Shown: positions 44,990 through 57,030, counted from the first letter of the stretch. The stretch: 64,000 bases of DNA from Chlorocebus sabaeus (GCF_047675955.1 NC_132914.1:44292521-44356520), one strand, 5' to 3'. Program-made: numbers and translations. The notes: generated from the sequence alone by a model not told the origin.

Positions 44990-45990
44990 TGTTCAATCTT
45001 GATACCATATTCAAAAATAAATTACAGATAAAGTCCTAAATATTTTTTAAAGTTTAAAACAACATATTTATTTCCTTGGACTTGGAAGAAAAATTAAAGT
45101 AGAAAAATGATAATTTAGACCACACCAAAATAAAAAGCTACCGTATGAAAAAAGACATTTTAAAAGATGCTAAAAATCCAGAGATGGGCTTTAAGAAAAT
45201 ATTTGTCATATATGACAGGCAGTTATTATCCAGGATATATAAAAGTATGAATAAGTAAGAAACATTCTAGTTGGTCAGAATGCAAAATTGTGCAGCCACT
45301 ATGAAAAACAGTGTGAAGTTTTCTCAAAAGATTAAAAATGGAATTACCATATGACTCAGCAATCCCACTTCTGCATTACATCCAAAAGTATTGAAAATAG
45401 GATCTCAAAGACATATTTGCACACCCATGTCCATTGTAATATTATTCACAATAGCCAAGAGGTAGAAGTAACCTAAATGTGCACAGATGAGTTAATGGAT
45501 AAAGAAAATGTGGTATATACATACATATAAGGGAATATTATTCAGCCTTATAAAAGGACATCCTGTCATAGGGTACAACATGGGTAAACCTTGAGGACAT
45601 TATGCAAAGTGCAATAGGCCAGTCACAAAAATGATAAACCTTGAGGACATTATGCAAAGTGAAATAGGCCAGTCACAAAAAGACAAACACTGCATGATTC
45701 TATTTATATAAAGTATGAAAAGTACTCAAATTCATAGAAGCAAAAGGTGGAATGGTGGTTACCAGGGACTGGGGATAGAAGGAAGAAAGGGGGAATTGTT
45801 CAATGGGTATAGAGTTTCAGTTTTGCAAGATGAAAAAGCTCTGGAGATCTGTTGCACAATAAGGTGCTTACAGTTAACATTACTGTACACATAAAAATGG
45901 CAAGATAGTAATCTTTATACTGTGTGGGGGTTTTCCCACAATTAATAATCAGAGCTTTAAATCTCAGTTTGAGAGAAGTTTTCAATGTAA
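44990..45990 (+). mobile_element. Ancient L1 (L1M-type) ORF2 and 3' UTR remnant
   Basis: Sense L1-like order: 'ttcaaaaataaattacagat', 'cagttattatccaggatata', 'catatgactcagcaatccca', 'tattcacaatagccaagagg', 'aaagaaaatgtggtatatac', then a 3' UTR-like 'ggtggttaccagggactggg'. It is strongly decayed. Part of the ORF2 sequence is deleted near 45262. Confidence 0.75.
45585..45680. repeat. 50-bp tandem duplication in ancient L1
   Basis: Units 45585-45630 and 45635-45680 are the same 46-bp sequence (starts taaaccttgaggacatt, ends ccagtcacaaaa), with one difference (gcaatagg against gaaatagg) and a 4-bp spacer. The near identity suggests duplication well after the L1 inserted. Confidence 0.92.
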
Positions 45991-46296
45991 ATACTCCAGG
46001 AAGAAGGTAACATTTGGCTTATATTCAGACGTAGATATAAATGCGTGATATAAGACCTTATTCTAATAGCAGATTTTCATACAGGAAGAATGGCTGAGAG
46101 CGTGAAACTTTGGGGCTTCTGAAAGGGTAAGTGGGTGCAACAGTGATCCAAATGGGTAAGCAAATGCCGTTGCTGATGGAGTACGTCAGCGACATCTGTA
46201 ATGGTGAGGAGGGCACATTTAGGCATTCACCAATATGTTTGATTGGTAGATCATGTTCCTACAAAATTTTCCAAGGAGTCAATAATGTTTGGAAAA
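45991..46296. other. Unassigned sequence
   Basis: No repeat or coding signal recognised in these roughly 300 bases. Confidence 0.4.
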
Positions 46297-46596
46297 TAAT
46301 TTTTTTTTTGAGTCAGGGTCTTTCTCTGTCACCCAGGCTGGCGTGCAGTGCACTATCATAGCTCACTGCAGCCTCCAATTCCTGGGCTCAAGCAATATTC
46401 CAGCCTCATTCAGCCTCCTGAGTAGCTGGGACTATTGGTATGCACCACAATGCCTGGCTAATGTTTCTTTATTTTTAGAAGAGACAAGGTCTTGCTATGT
46501 TACCCAAGCTGATCTCAAACCCCTGAGCTCAAGTGATCTGCCCACCTAGGCCTTCCAAAGTGCTGGGATTACAGGTGTAAGCCACCATGCCTGGCC
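46297..46596 (-). mobile_element. Alu element (AluJ-like)
   Basis: A full dimer in reverse, from the T-run and 'gagtcagggtctttctctg' to 'taagccaccatgcctggcc'. J-type wording ('actgcagcctccaattcctg', 'gaagagacaaggtcttgcta') marks it as the oldest full Alu in the window. Confidence 0.92.
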
Positions 46597-47189
46597 TTGA
46601 CCTGCTTTGTTTATTTTTTCAATATCCCTAGTCACCTAATTTTCTGAAAGCTAAATTTAAAAAACCTCCGCGTCACAGGATAATACTTAATGCTGTGCTA
46701 AGTGTATGTTTCCCATTGCAAAGCAGTATCACCATACTTAGTATTAAGGAGGTTATAAAATATCAAAACTTCAAATGAACTAAGAAAGTATGAACATTAT
46801 GGAATACTCATGTTATCTTTTGATGGAAGAACATGAAAACGAAAACAGGACACTCAAATCAATTTTTCTTAAACTATAACTTTATTTGGGCAAGAGAATT
46901 TTCCTTAAATAAAGCTATCATTTTAAAACACCTCAGGACAAATTATTTTTTCAAATAACATTTTATGTCAGCATAGTCTTGCTTCAGTAGTTGTCTATTC
47001 ACCTGTCTTCTCATTATTATGAATATTTGCTTTATTGATATACATATCTCAGTTACTCCCTGTGACTAAACTGCTCTCTCTACTTGAAATCGGAAGACTT
47101 ATTTTAGGTAATTTAAAGTTTATATTAACACCGTGTCTATAACAAATTGGTAATGCAGATTTATGTAAAAAAAGAGGAAAAGAAGCATT
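46597..47189. other. Unassigned AT-rich sequence
   Basis: No repeat family or coding signal recognised. Confidence 0.4.
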
Positions 47190-48110
47190 CTAACAGAAAA
47201 AATGGTCAAAGAATATAAACAAGCACTTTCAATGATTAAACAATGACTGTAAATATATTGCTAAATATGTAATTAGCTTTATGCAAATTAAAACAATGAG
47301 ATACTGTAGCCATCATAAAGACAAATATTAAATAATAATAATATTGAGGAGTTACAAAATTGTGTGAATAAAACAACTCTTATATACTGCTGGTAAAAGA
47401 ATAAATTGATGCATTTTTTTTTTAGAATAATTTGGCGGCTTCTATTAAGTTAAAGATGTGCATGCTATATGATCCAGCTGGAGAAACACTTGCATATGTA
47501 TATGTGGAGATGTGTCATGATCTGCATAATTCCATGTAGTATTTTTGTAATAATGAAAAAATTATGAATAGCGAATGATCATTACTTGAGGAATAGTTAA
47601 ATAAAATGTGATATATTTATACTCTAGAATTACAGTAGTTAAAGCAATAAATTACACCTGAATACTATCGACAGAATTAAATCTCCAAAAATTATTACCG
47701 AATAAGAAAAAGAAAGTTATAAAATAGATACAGTGTATAAATTTATGTTATAAAATGTCATAAAACAGAAGCCAGTCTTTGGCAGCAATATAGCTGGAAC
47801 TGGAGGTCATTATCCTCAGTGAAATAACCCAGAAACAAAGTCAAATACCATGTGTTATCACTTATAAGTGGGAGATAAACAATAGGTACACATGGACATA
47901 CAGAGTGGAATGACAGAAGACTACAAACGTAAGAGGAGATGAGGACTGAACAAATTACCTGTTGTGTACAATGTTCCCTCTTCAGATGATAGGTACACTA
48001 AAAGTCCAGAGTTCATCATGATGCAATATATGCATATCAGAAATCTGCACTTGGACCTCCTAAGTATATACATAGGAAAAATTTTAAAGTAAAAATGACA
48101 TAAAATAATT
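47190..48110 (+). mobile_element. Ancient L1 remnants (L1M-type)
   Basis: Degraded sense ORF2: 'gcaaattaaaacaatgagat', 'aacaactcttatatactgct', 'gtgatatatttatactctag'. From about 47765 a better-preserved 3' part follows ('agctggaactggaggtcatt', 'tcacttataagtgggagata', ending in A-rich sequence near 48110). It may be one or two elements. It is not coding. Confidence 0.72.
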
Positions 48111-48944
48111 GTATTTTTAATCTATGATATGAACATATAAAAAGAGGTCTGGAAGGATGCACAGCAAACTCTTAGTAGTGGCTTCCCCAGAAAGTGTGAA
48201 AGGGAAGCATCCTTTTAAATGCCCAGAAGTGACACAGGGTCACTTTGAATACATTCTATTGGTCAAAGCAAGTTAAGGTCAGTCCAGCTCCAAGGTGACT
48301 TCCCCCTCTTCATGGGAGGAGCAGAAGGAGTGACATGCGCCTGCTGTGGGGTGGTGGAGTTGATGGCAACTATTTTTATAAATTGTCTACTGTATTTTCG
48401 TTCCCCCATTTTAGGCAATTGGCATCCTCCAGTTCTTGGCTCCATTGCTTCCCTCTGTATCTCCCATCAAAGTTTGCTTTAAAGAAAGATTTTGTAGGAA
48501 TGTTTTACTTGAATTGTGGATTTGAAACAAGACATGTCACTCCTAACAGGACATTTACGTTTGATCTCTCTCTCTGATCATGGAAAGAAATGATCTATCT
48601 CTCTTTAAGGCAAGTTCAGGCATCAGTAAGTAGGGGAAGAGCTTCTTGGAGTCTTGCGGTGAAGTCTCATCTCATCGTTTTCTAAGTGCATCACCTCCTC
48701 CACCTTCTTAAAAGTTGGCTGGAGATAAAAGGGTAATGTCACCCTAGAAGGACCGAGCTCTTAATTCACAGATGTTGCTCCAGAGCTTGAGTCCCAGCTT
48801 CTGATGAGTTGTTCATTGTTACCTGGAGCAGAACTGTCCCGTAACCACAATCCCATGGCTTTATGATCCACAATTAGGAGATTGACTATGTCAGATACCA
48901 AATAGAAGGAGAGAGATAATAAGGATAATAAGAATTCATTTAGT
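48111..48944. other. Unassigned sequence
   Basis: No recognisable repeat or gene. A plus-strand 80-codon frame at 48335-48577 has no support. Confidence 0.4.
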
Positions 48945-49880
48945 AATCTAACCAAATATATTTGTTGAGATCAATGTAACTGAGAGCTATGCAAGGTACC
49001 GGGTGTACCTGTAAAAAACAAGATAGGCAGCATCTGCCCTCACAGAGCTTATGGTCTGGTGGGCTATATAGACAAGGAGAAAAGATGGGTAATACATGTT
49101 AGGAATAAATAAAAAGAAATTATGAGGTGTTATGGGAAGACCATGTGGAGTCTAATTAGTGGCATGCTTAGTCTAATTACTGGCTCTACCAAAAAATTCA
49201 AAAAGGAAAAAAAAGAAAAAAGTTCCTGATTTATAGGGCTTGTCCATTTCCATGGTGTAAAGATTCCCACCAATTTCAAGCAGCAACATGACATCACTGA
49301 AAGGAGTTACAAAAAAATGAACAGTGCTTTTTTCTATCTACAGGGGCTATATTCCAAGACCTCCAATGGATGCCTGAAACCATGGCTAGTACTAAATCCC
49401 ATGAATACTATGTTTTTTTCTCTACATACCTACCTATGGTGAAGTTTAATTTATAAATTAGGCATAGTAAGTGGTTAACATCTTATAATGAAATAGAACA
49501 ATTATAACATTATACTGTAATAAAGTTATATAAATATGGACTTTCTCTCTCTCAAAATATATTATTGGATATAATATTTTCATACTGTGGTTGACTGTCA
49601 GTAACTGAAACTATGGAAAGTGGAACCATAGATCAGCAGGAGCTATTGTACGACCCAACAACAGGGCCCTATCGGATCTAAGCCGGTTAGGGTAGAAGAA
49701 TGGGGATGTCAGGAAGGCTTTCTGGAGGAAGCACCATCTAAGATGAGAACTGAAGGATGAGGAAGAATGAGTCAGATAAAGACGGTCACAGAGAAATATT
49801 CCATGTGTCAAGGCCAGAAAGGTGAGAAAGGACCTTGTAAACCTGGAGAATGACCAATCAATGTGGATCAAGGGCATGGT
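48945..49880 (-). repeat. L2 LINE remnant split by a DNA transposon
   Basis: Left part (48945 to about 49190): 'agatcaatgtaactgagagc', 'catctgccctcacagagctt', 'ggtctggtgggctatataga'. Right part (49655-49880): 'tcaggaaggctttctggagg', 'aactgaaggatgaggaagaa'. Both follow the L2 3'-end order read in reverse. The break is filled by an unrelated element at about 49340-49650. Confidence 0.65.
49340..49650. mobile_element. Tigger/MER-type DNA transposon remnant
   Basis: The left edge reads 'acaggggctatattccaaga', 'ctccaatggatgcctgaaac'. The right edge reads 'gtaactgaaactatggaaag', 'ggaaccatagatcagcagga'. These near-palindromic ends ('ggatgcctgaaacc' type and 'aactgaaaccacggaaag' type) resemble mariner/pogo-derived non-autonomous elements. 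The exact family is not assigned. Confidence 0.55.
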
Positions 49881-49884
49881 GCTG

Positions 49885-50075
49885 AGTGATATGTGTGTGT
49901 GAAGGTAGATGGTGAGGGGCGTGTGTACATGGGCTTTGTATGTAGTGTGGTGTGTATATATGCATGAAATTGTGCATATGTGCATATGTGTGTATAGTAT
50001 GTTATGTGTGTATTGCACGTGTGCTTATGCACATGTGCATGTAGTACAATGAGAGTGTATGTGTGTGCATGCATG
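49885..50075. repeat. TG-rich alternating purine-pyrimidine stretch
   Basis: Degenerate TG/CA-rich sequence with 'gatatgtgtgtgtgaagg', 'gtgcatatgtgcatatgtgt' and 'gcacatgtgcatgtag'. It is imperfect, unlike a young microsatellite, and could adopt left-handed DNA. His/Thr-rich frames on the minus strand come from it. Confidence 0.8.
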
Positions 50076-50386
50076 CTGGTGTCTTATTTAACTCCAGCTG
50101 CCAAAATATAATACCATACACTGGGTGATTGAACAGCAGATATTTATTTCTCACAGTTCTAGAGGGTGGGAAGTCTGAGATCAAGGGGGGTGTGGATTTG
50201 GTGCTTGGTGAGAGCCTCTTCCTGGTGTGCAATTGACTACCTTCTCTCCATTTTCACATGGCAGAGAGAGAGCTATGGTCTCTTTCTCTTCTTATAAGTA
50301 CACTATTCTCATTACAGAAGCCCTACTCTCATGACCTCCTGTAAACCTAATTATCTCCCAAAAGCCCTGCTTCCAAATACCATCAC

Positions 50387-50750
50387 TGTTATGGTTTGGC
50401 TGTGTCCCCACCCAAATCTCATCATGAACTGCAGCTTCCATAATTCCCTCATGTTACAGGAGGGACCCACTGGGAGATAATTGAATCATGGGGGGATGGT
50501 TTCCTCCATACTTTTCTCATGATAGTGAATAAGTCTCATGAGATCTTATGGTTTTATGAGGAAAAACCCTTTTCATTTGGTTTTCATTCTTCTTTTGTGG
50601 GCCACCATGTGAGACATGCCTTTCACCTTCTGCTGTGATTGTGAGACCTCCCCAGCCATGTGGAACTGTGAATTGATTAAACTTCTTTCTTTTGTAAATT
50701 GCTCAATCTTGGGTATGTCTTTATCAGCAGTGTGAAAATAAACTAATACA
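50387..50750 (+). repeat. THE1 5' LTR
   Basis: 364 bp, edges TGttatgg... and ...aataca. It contains the THE1 hallmark 'cccacccaaatctcat' and a 'ggttttatgagg' promoter-like segment. Confidence 0.95.
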
Positions 50751-52308
50751 ATAAATTGGTACCAGTAAAGTGGAGCACTGCTGAAAATATACCCAAAAAT
50801 CTGGAAGCAACTTTGGAACTGGGTAACAGAGGTTGAAACTGTTTGGAGGGCTCAGAAGAAGACAAGAAAATGTGGGAAAGTTTGAAATTTTCTAGAGATT
50901 TGTTGAATGGCTTTAACCAAAATACTGATAACGATATGAACAGTGAAATCCAGGCTGATGTAGTCTCAGATTGAGGTAAGGAACTTGGGAACTGGAGCAA
51001 AGGTGACTCTTGTTACGTTTTAGCAAAGAGACTGGCAGCATTTTGCTCCTGTCCTAGAGATTTGTGGAACTTTGAACTTGAGAGAGATGATTTAGGATTT
51101 CTGGCAGAAACAGTTTCTAAGCAGTAAAGCATTAAAGAGGTGACTTTGGTGCTGTTAAAGGCATGCAGTTTTAAAAGGGAAACAAAGCATAAAAATTTGG
51201 GAAATTTGCAGCCTGGCAATGCAATCGAAAAGAAAATCCCATTTTCTGAGGAGAAATTCAAACCAGCTGCAGAAATTTGCATAAGTAATAAAGAGCCGAA
51301 TGTTAATCCCCAAGACAATGGGGAAAATGTCTCCAGGGCATGTCAGAGACCTTTGCAGCAGCCCCTCCCATCACAGGCCCAGAGGCCTAGGAGGTAAAAA
51401 TGGTTTTGTGGGCCAAGTCCAGTGTCCCTCTGCTGTGTGCAGTCTAGGGTCTTGGTGCCCTGTGTCCCAGCTGCTCCAGGAGGGACTAAAAGAGGCCAAG
51501 GTACAGCTCAAGCCATGGTTTCAGAGGGTGCAAGCTCCAAGCTTTGGCAGCTTCCACTGGTGTTGAGTCTGCAGGTGTACAGAAGTCAAGAACTGAGGTT
51601 TGGGAAGCTCCGCCTAGATTTCAGAGGATGTATGGAAATGCCTGGATGTCCAGATAGAAGTTTGCTGCAGGGGCAGGGCACTCATGGAGAACCTCTGCTA
51701 GGGCAGTCCAGAAGGGGAACATGAGGTGGGTGCCCCAACACAGAGTCCCCACTGGGGCACTGCCTAGTGGAGCTGTGAGTAGAAGGCCACCATCCTCCAG
51801 AACCCAGAATGGTAAATACACCAACAGCTTGCACTGTTCACCTGGAAAAGTCACAGACACTTAACACCAGCCCATGAAAGCAGCTGGGAGGGAGCCTGTA
51901 CCCTACAAAGCCACAGGGGTGGAGCTGTCCAAGACCATGGGTACCCACATCTTGCATCAGCATGACCCAGATATGAGACATAGAGTCAAAGGAGATCATT
52001 ATGGAACCTTAAGATTTGACTGCCTCCCTGGATTTTGGACTTGCATGGGTGTAGCCCGTTTGTTTTGGCCAATTTCTCCCATTTGGAATGGCTGTGTTTA
52101 CCCAATACCTGTACCCCCATTGTATCTAGGAAGTAACTAACTTGCTTTTGATTTTACAGGCTCATAGGTAGAAGATACCTGTGCTGTCTTGGGACTGCAC
52201 ACTTTTGAGTTAATGCTGAAATTAGTTAGGACTTTGTGGGACTGCTGGGGAAGGCATGATTGGTTTTTAAATGTGAGGATATGAGATTTGGGAGGGATTG
52301 GGGCAGAA

Positions 52309-52668
52309 TGGTATGGTTGGCTGTGTCCCTACCCAAATCTCATTTTAAATTTTAGCTCCCATAATTCCCTCATGTTGTGGAAGGGACCCAGTGGAGATAA
52401 TTGAATCATGGGAGTGGTTTCCTCCATACTGTTCTCATGATAGTGAATAAGTCTCATGACATCTGATGGTTTTATAAGGGGAAACCAGTTTCACTTGGTT
52501 TTCATTCTTCTCTTGTCTGCCACCATGTGAGAGGTGACTTTCACCTTCTGTGATGATTGTGAGACCTCCCTGGCCACTTGAAACTGTGAGTCCACTAAAC
52601 CTCTTCCTTTTGTAAATTGCCCAGTCCCTGGTATGTCTTTATTAGTAGTGTGAAAAAAGACTAATACA
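52309..52668 (+). repeat. THE1 3' LTR
   Basis: 360 bp, collinear with the 5' LTR with scattered substitutions and small indels (for example ggttttatgagg against ggttttataagg). Confidence 0.95.
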
Positions 52669-52866
52669 ATCACATTGGCGGGTCGTGCTTCAACATATGA
52701 ATTTGGGGGAAACACAAACATTCAGTCCATAGCAGTGTATGTGTCACTGGTAAGAAAAACACAGGGCTGGGATGTGAAGAGTTGTATAAACCAGTAGGTC
52801 ATATCTGGACCCTCTGCTTTAACACAAGATTCTGCCCAATCTGTGGGGCAATCTGTCTTTCAAGGA

Positions 52867-53185
52867 GTTGTTGTTGCTGTTGTTGTTGTTGTTGTTGTTG
52901 TTTTCTTGAGACAGAGTCTTGCTCTATCGCCCAGGGTGGAGTACAGTGGTGCAATCTTGGCTCACAGCAACCTTGCCTCCCGGGTTCAAGCGATTCTCAT
53001 GCCTCAGCCTCCTGAGTAGCTGGAATTAAAGGTGCACCACCACCCCTGGCTAATTTTGTATTTTTAGTAGAGGTGAGGTTTCGCCATGTTGTCCAGGCTG
53101 GTCCCAAACTCCGGACCTCAGATGATCTGCCCACCTCAGCCTCCCAAAGTGCTGGGATTACAGGCTAGAGCCACTGCACCTGGCC
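52867..53185 (-). mobile_element. Alu element (AluS-like) with (TTG)n tail
   Basis: A full dimer in reverse, from 'gagacagagtcttgctc' to 'agagccactgcacctggcc'. Its A tail has become a (TTG)n trinucleotide run on the plus strand at 52867-52902. Confidence 0.94.
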
Positions 53186-53410
53186 TAGGTGATATTTTAA
53201 AATATCATAGGAACCCAGCTGTTTCACAACTCTCACTTGATAAATTTCCCACTAGCTGCAGCCTCCTTTTTTGACCCAGAGAGTCTCTCGGGATGATCCA
53301 GTTCAGTTCCTTGGTGTTTTCTGATGGTAGAGATTGGATGGAGGGAAGGGCTTTCCCAGGATCACCCGGCAGGAGGCACTGACTAGCATTCAGACTTCCA
53401 GAGCCTCAAT

Positions 53411-53735
53411 CCCTGGTTTTTCTTTTTCTTTTTCTTTTCTCTTTCTTTTTTCTTTCTTTTCTTTTTGAGACAGAGTCTCTCTCTGTCACCCAGGCTGGAG
53501 TGTAGTGGTGTGATCTTGGCTCACTGCAACCTCTGCCTCCCAATTCAAGCGATTCTCTTGCCTCAGCCTCCCGAGTAGCTGGGACTACACGTGCATGCCA
53601 CCGGGTCCCACTAATTTTTTGTATTTTTAGTAGTGATGGAGTTTCACTGTGTTAGCCATTCTCCTGACCTCATGATTTGTGCACCTTGGCCTCCCAAAGT
53701 GCTGGGATTACAGGCATGAGCCACTGCGCCCGGAC
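53411..53735 (-). mobile_element. Alu element (AluS/Y-like) with small internal deletion
   Basis: A reverse dimer with a T/C-rich tail at 53412-53465 and a body from 'gagacagagtctctctctg' to 'agccactgcgcccggac'. About 20 bases are missing near 53660, where 'gttagcc' joins directly to 'attctcctgacc', skipping the usual 'aggatggtct' stretch. Confidence 0.93.
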
Positions 53736-54083
53736 AGTCCCTGATTTTTCTACTCTTCCATCAGAAGAGCTGGAGTCAGTAGTAAAATAATATAATTGAG
53801 TCAACCCTTGATTCTAAACAACTTTCCAAAATACTAACAAAGCATGACTAAACAGTACTTCATTTTAACACATTTTAAAATAGAAAATGGTCCATGTGAT
53901 GAGTACTTTTCATAGGCAAGTAATTATTTGGTAAAACAATCCAATTTCATTTTTTCCATTTTCTGCACAGCAAAATGAGGAATTCTATTATCTTAGCAGC
54001 AGCTTTATCCTTTCATCAATCCATCAGCATAGTTTCTTGCTATGGGAACTTAGATTATTGGCTTGAGAATTTTCCTCATTTCT

Positions 54084-54408
54084 TTCTTTTTTTTAAATTT
54101 TTATTTTTATTTACTTGTTTTTTTGAGACAGAGTCTCTCTCTGTCGCCCAGGCTGGAGTGCAGTGGCGCCATCTTGGCTCACTGCAAGCTCTGCCTCCTG
54201 GGTTCACGCCATTCTCCTGCCTCAGCCTCCTGAGTAGCTGGGACTACAGGCACTCGCCACCACACCTAGCTAATTTTTTGTATTCTTAGTAGAGATGGAG
54301 TTTCACCGTGTTAGCCGAGATGGTCTCTATCTCCTGACCTCGTGATCCACCTGCCTCGGCCTCCCAAACTGCTGGGGTTACAGGCATGAGCCACTGTGCC
54401 CGGTTGAC
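54084..54408 (-). mobile_element. Alu element with perfect 14-bp target duplication
   Basis: A reverse dimer from the T-rich tail (54084-54124) to 'agccactgtgcccggttgac'. It is bounded by perfect 14-bp direct repeats ttttcctcatttct at 54070-54083 and 54409-54422. AluSc/Y-like wording ('gttcacgccattctcctgcc', 'cctcgtgatccacc'). Confidence 0.96.
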
Positions 54409-54422
54409 TTTTCCTCATTTCT

Positions 54423-55840
54423 AATACAAGCATTTACTGCTATAAATTTTCCTCCTAGCACTGCATTGAATGCATCCTCCATATTTTAATATGTGACTTT
54501 AAAATTTTCATTCAGCTTTAGGTATTTTTAAGTGTCATTTGATACTTCTTTTTTGACCCATGGGTAATATAGAAGTGTGTTGTTTAATTTTCATTTATTT
54601 AGAGATTTTGCTATTGCCTCTTATTGATTTTTAATTGATTCCCTTACGGTCAGAAAAAAACCTCTGTATTATTTCAATTTTTTTTAAATTTGTAAGGTTT
54701 GTTTTATGCCCCAGAATATGGCCTATTATGGGAATATGAAAAAGCTGTGTTTTCCACTGTTGCTGGTAGACTGTTCCATGTTCTCTCTCTACATATATGT
54801 CAATTAGAACCTGTTGGTTGATTGTGTTGTTTCTATCTTCTATATCTTTGCTAATTTTCTATCTAGTAGTCCTATTAGTTTCTGAAAGGTGGGTGTTGAA
54901 GTCCTCAACTACAATGCAAATATACCTGCTTCTCCTTTCTGCTCTATCAGTTTTTGCTTCATGTGTTTTAAAGCCTATCACTTGGTGTGTGCACACTTAG
55001 GCTTATGTCTTACTGATTAATTGATCCTTTATTCTTATGTTCATGATAAGATGGACACCTCTTGCCTGTAGTAATTTTATTTTCTCTAAAGTCTATTTTA
55101 CCATATATTAATACAGATACTCCTTCTTTATATTATTATTAATTTTTGTATGTATATTTTTTCCATGCTTTTATTTTCAACCAGCTATGTCATTGAATTA
55201 GAAGTAAATTTCTTATAAATGGCATATAGTTGGGTCATGGTTTTTATTCACTCTCCAATCTCTGTTGATTGGTATATTTACACTACTAGCTTATAAGGTA
55301 ATTATTGATATATTAGTGTTTAGGCCTACCATTTTATTATTTGTTTTCTTTGGTTCTTGTTCCTGCTTTTCTCTTCTTGGGTTCCAGTGCATTATTTAAC
55401 ATTTTTTATAAATTCATCTTAATTGATTTATAGTGTTGTTGAATGTATGTCTGTGTATAGTTTTTATAGTGGTTGTTTTGTATATTACATTAGACATATG
55501 TGACTTATTTTAGTCTATTGGTATCAGCATTTAACCGCCTTGAATGAAGTGTAGACACATTATTTCTATTTAGGTCCCTTACCTTCCCCATTAAAAAAAA
55601 ATCTTTGTCTTGAATATCAGTATTTTTTTCCAATCAAAAATGTATTTATAAAACTCATTAAGAACAGAATAGTCTTACGTATGTGCCCATATTTCTTATC
55701 TTTCCTTCATTTCTTCTTCTTTCCTGATACTCCAACATTTGTCCTTTAATCATTTACTTTGTGTTTGAAGAACTTCCTTTAGTCAATCTTTAAGAGTAGG
55801 TGTGCAACAAATTAACGTTTAGGATTTAAGTTTGGAGGAT
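54423..55840 (-). mobile_element. Ancient L1 ORF2 remnant, antisense
   Basis: Long antisense LINE text in the usual order: 'tggtagactgttccatgttc', 'gttggttgattgtgttgttt', 'ctctatcagtttttgcttca', 'ggcatatagttgggtcatgg', 'gtaattattgatatattagt', 'gaacttcctttagtcaatct'. It is heavily mutated (L1M-type) and interrupted at 55847 by a MaLR LTR. Sequence just beyond 56264 may continue it. Confidence 0.75.
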
Positions 55841-55846
55841 AGGAGG

Positions 55847-56263
55847 TGTATTAGTTTATTCTCATACTGCTATAAAGAAATATCAGAGACTGGATAATTT
55901 ATAAAGAAAAGAGGTTTAATTGGTTCATGGTTTTGCAGGCTGTACAGGAATTATGATGCTGGCATCTGCTTAGCTTCTGGGGAGGCCTCAGGAAACTTAC
56001 AATCATGATGGAAGGTGAAGAGGGAGCTGGCACTTCACAAGGCCAGAGCAGGAGGAAGAGAGAGAAGGGGGAAGTGCCACACACTTTTAAACAATGAGAT
56101 TTTGAGATCACTCACTCACTTTCACTATGACAGTACCAAAAGGGATGGTGTTAAACAAAAACCACCCCCATTATCCAATCACCTCCCACCAGGCCCTACC
56201 TCCAACATTAGAGATTACAATTCTACATGAGATTTGGTGGGGACACAGATCCCTACCATATCA
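55847..56263 (-). mobile_element. Solo MST-like MaLR LTR
   Basis: A 417-bp LTR in reverse (plus edges tgtattagttt... and ...taccatatca). Flanking pentamers ggagg (55842-55846) and agagg (56264-56268) differ at one base and probably represent the target duplication. Length and the 'gcttctggggaggcctca' text fit the MST group. Confidence 0.88.
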
Positions 56264-56589
56264 AGAGGCTTCTGAGGCTTCTTTTTAAAATTTCTTTTAT
56301 TTTTTTCTTGGTATAGTTTTTGCCTCGTGGCTAGCTTTAATGTATGCTGATCTAGTTTGCTTTTATAAAGATGTTTAATTTAAAATAAGTTTTTCTAAGT
56401 ACTATTTTTTTTTTTTTTTTTTTTTTTTTTGCATCTTGGTTTGATGATCCATTCCTACCTATATAGGCCCAGGACATCAAAACATTTAATTATGACTATA
56501 CCACTCTGATTAATCTTATCTCATTAAGACATAAATTGCAAACCTTTGAGCTATACTGACCTGTCCCCAGGAAGATGTAATTAAGACAC
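56264..56589. other. Unassigned, with long T-run
   Basis: A homopolymer T run of about 26 lies at 56405-56430. The left part may belong to the antisense L1 remnant upstream. No gene seen. Confidence 0.45.
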
Positions 56590-57030
56590 CTTTAGGAAAA
56601 TAAGTAACCATACCATAGACTGGGAAAATGTATTAGCAATCTGACAAAGGACATACATAGATCCATATTTAAAGAGCTTCTACAAATACACAATAAAAAG
56701 ACAAAACCTAAATTTTAAAAATGGGCAAAAGATTTGAATACACACTTCACAAAAGAAGATATATGAGTGACCATTAAACACATGAAAAGCTTTCAACATT
56801 AGTTGTCAGAGAAGCAGAAATGAAAATCACAATGAGTCACCATTTCAGACCCACTAGAAAGGCTAAAGTACAAAAGACACCACCAAATGTCATCAGGGCT
56901 GTGGAGTCAATGGAAGTCGTATGTAGTATGGGTGGAAATGAAAATGGTAGAAACACTGTGGAAAACTATGTGGAAGTTTCTTATAAAGTTAAGCATATAC
57001 TTACCCTACGACTCATCAATGCCCCTAATT
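56590..57030 (+). mobile_element. Ancient L1 ORF2 fragment
   Basis: Sense text 'gactgggaaaatgtattagc', 'tttaaaaatgggcaaaagat', 'ttcacaaaagaagatatatg', 'aaaatcacaatgagtcacca', 'ggaaaactatgtggaagttt' follows the ORF2 C-terminal order. It is diverged and truncated at both ends. Confidence 0.78.

Larger units (their letters stand above)
50387..52668 (+). mobile_element. Complete THE1 (ERVL-MaLR) element with both LTRs
   Basis: A 2282-bp element: 5' LTR 50387-50750, internal 50751-52308, 3' LTR 52309-52668. The LTRs share start (TGttatggtttggctg / TGgtatggttggctg) and end (ctaataca). Perfect 5-bp target duplications atcac lie at 50382-50386 and 52669-52673. A TTGGTACCAG primer-binding-like site follows the 5' LTR at about 50756, and a purine-rich tract (gggagggattgggg) precedes the 3' LTR. 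The internal part holds only broken gag-like frames (51140-51397, 51422-51724) and no pol, as is usual for MaLRs, which rely on proteins of other ERVL elements. Confidence 0.96.
50080..52734 (-). mobile_element. MLT1 LTR split by a THE1 element
   Basis: Pieces 50080-50386 and 52674-52734 join to one MLT1-type LTR in reverse (starts tgtcttattt, ends 'acattcagtccatagca'). The interruption is the THE1 at 50387-52668 plus one copy of its target duplication. The joined text matches the MLT1 order across the break. Confidence 0.85.

Noticed and set aside
51140..51724. Overlapping plus-strand frames of about 85-100 codons
   Set aside because: They are decayed gag-like pieces of the THE1 internal region.
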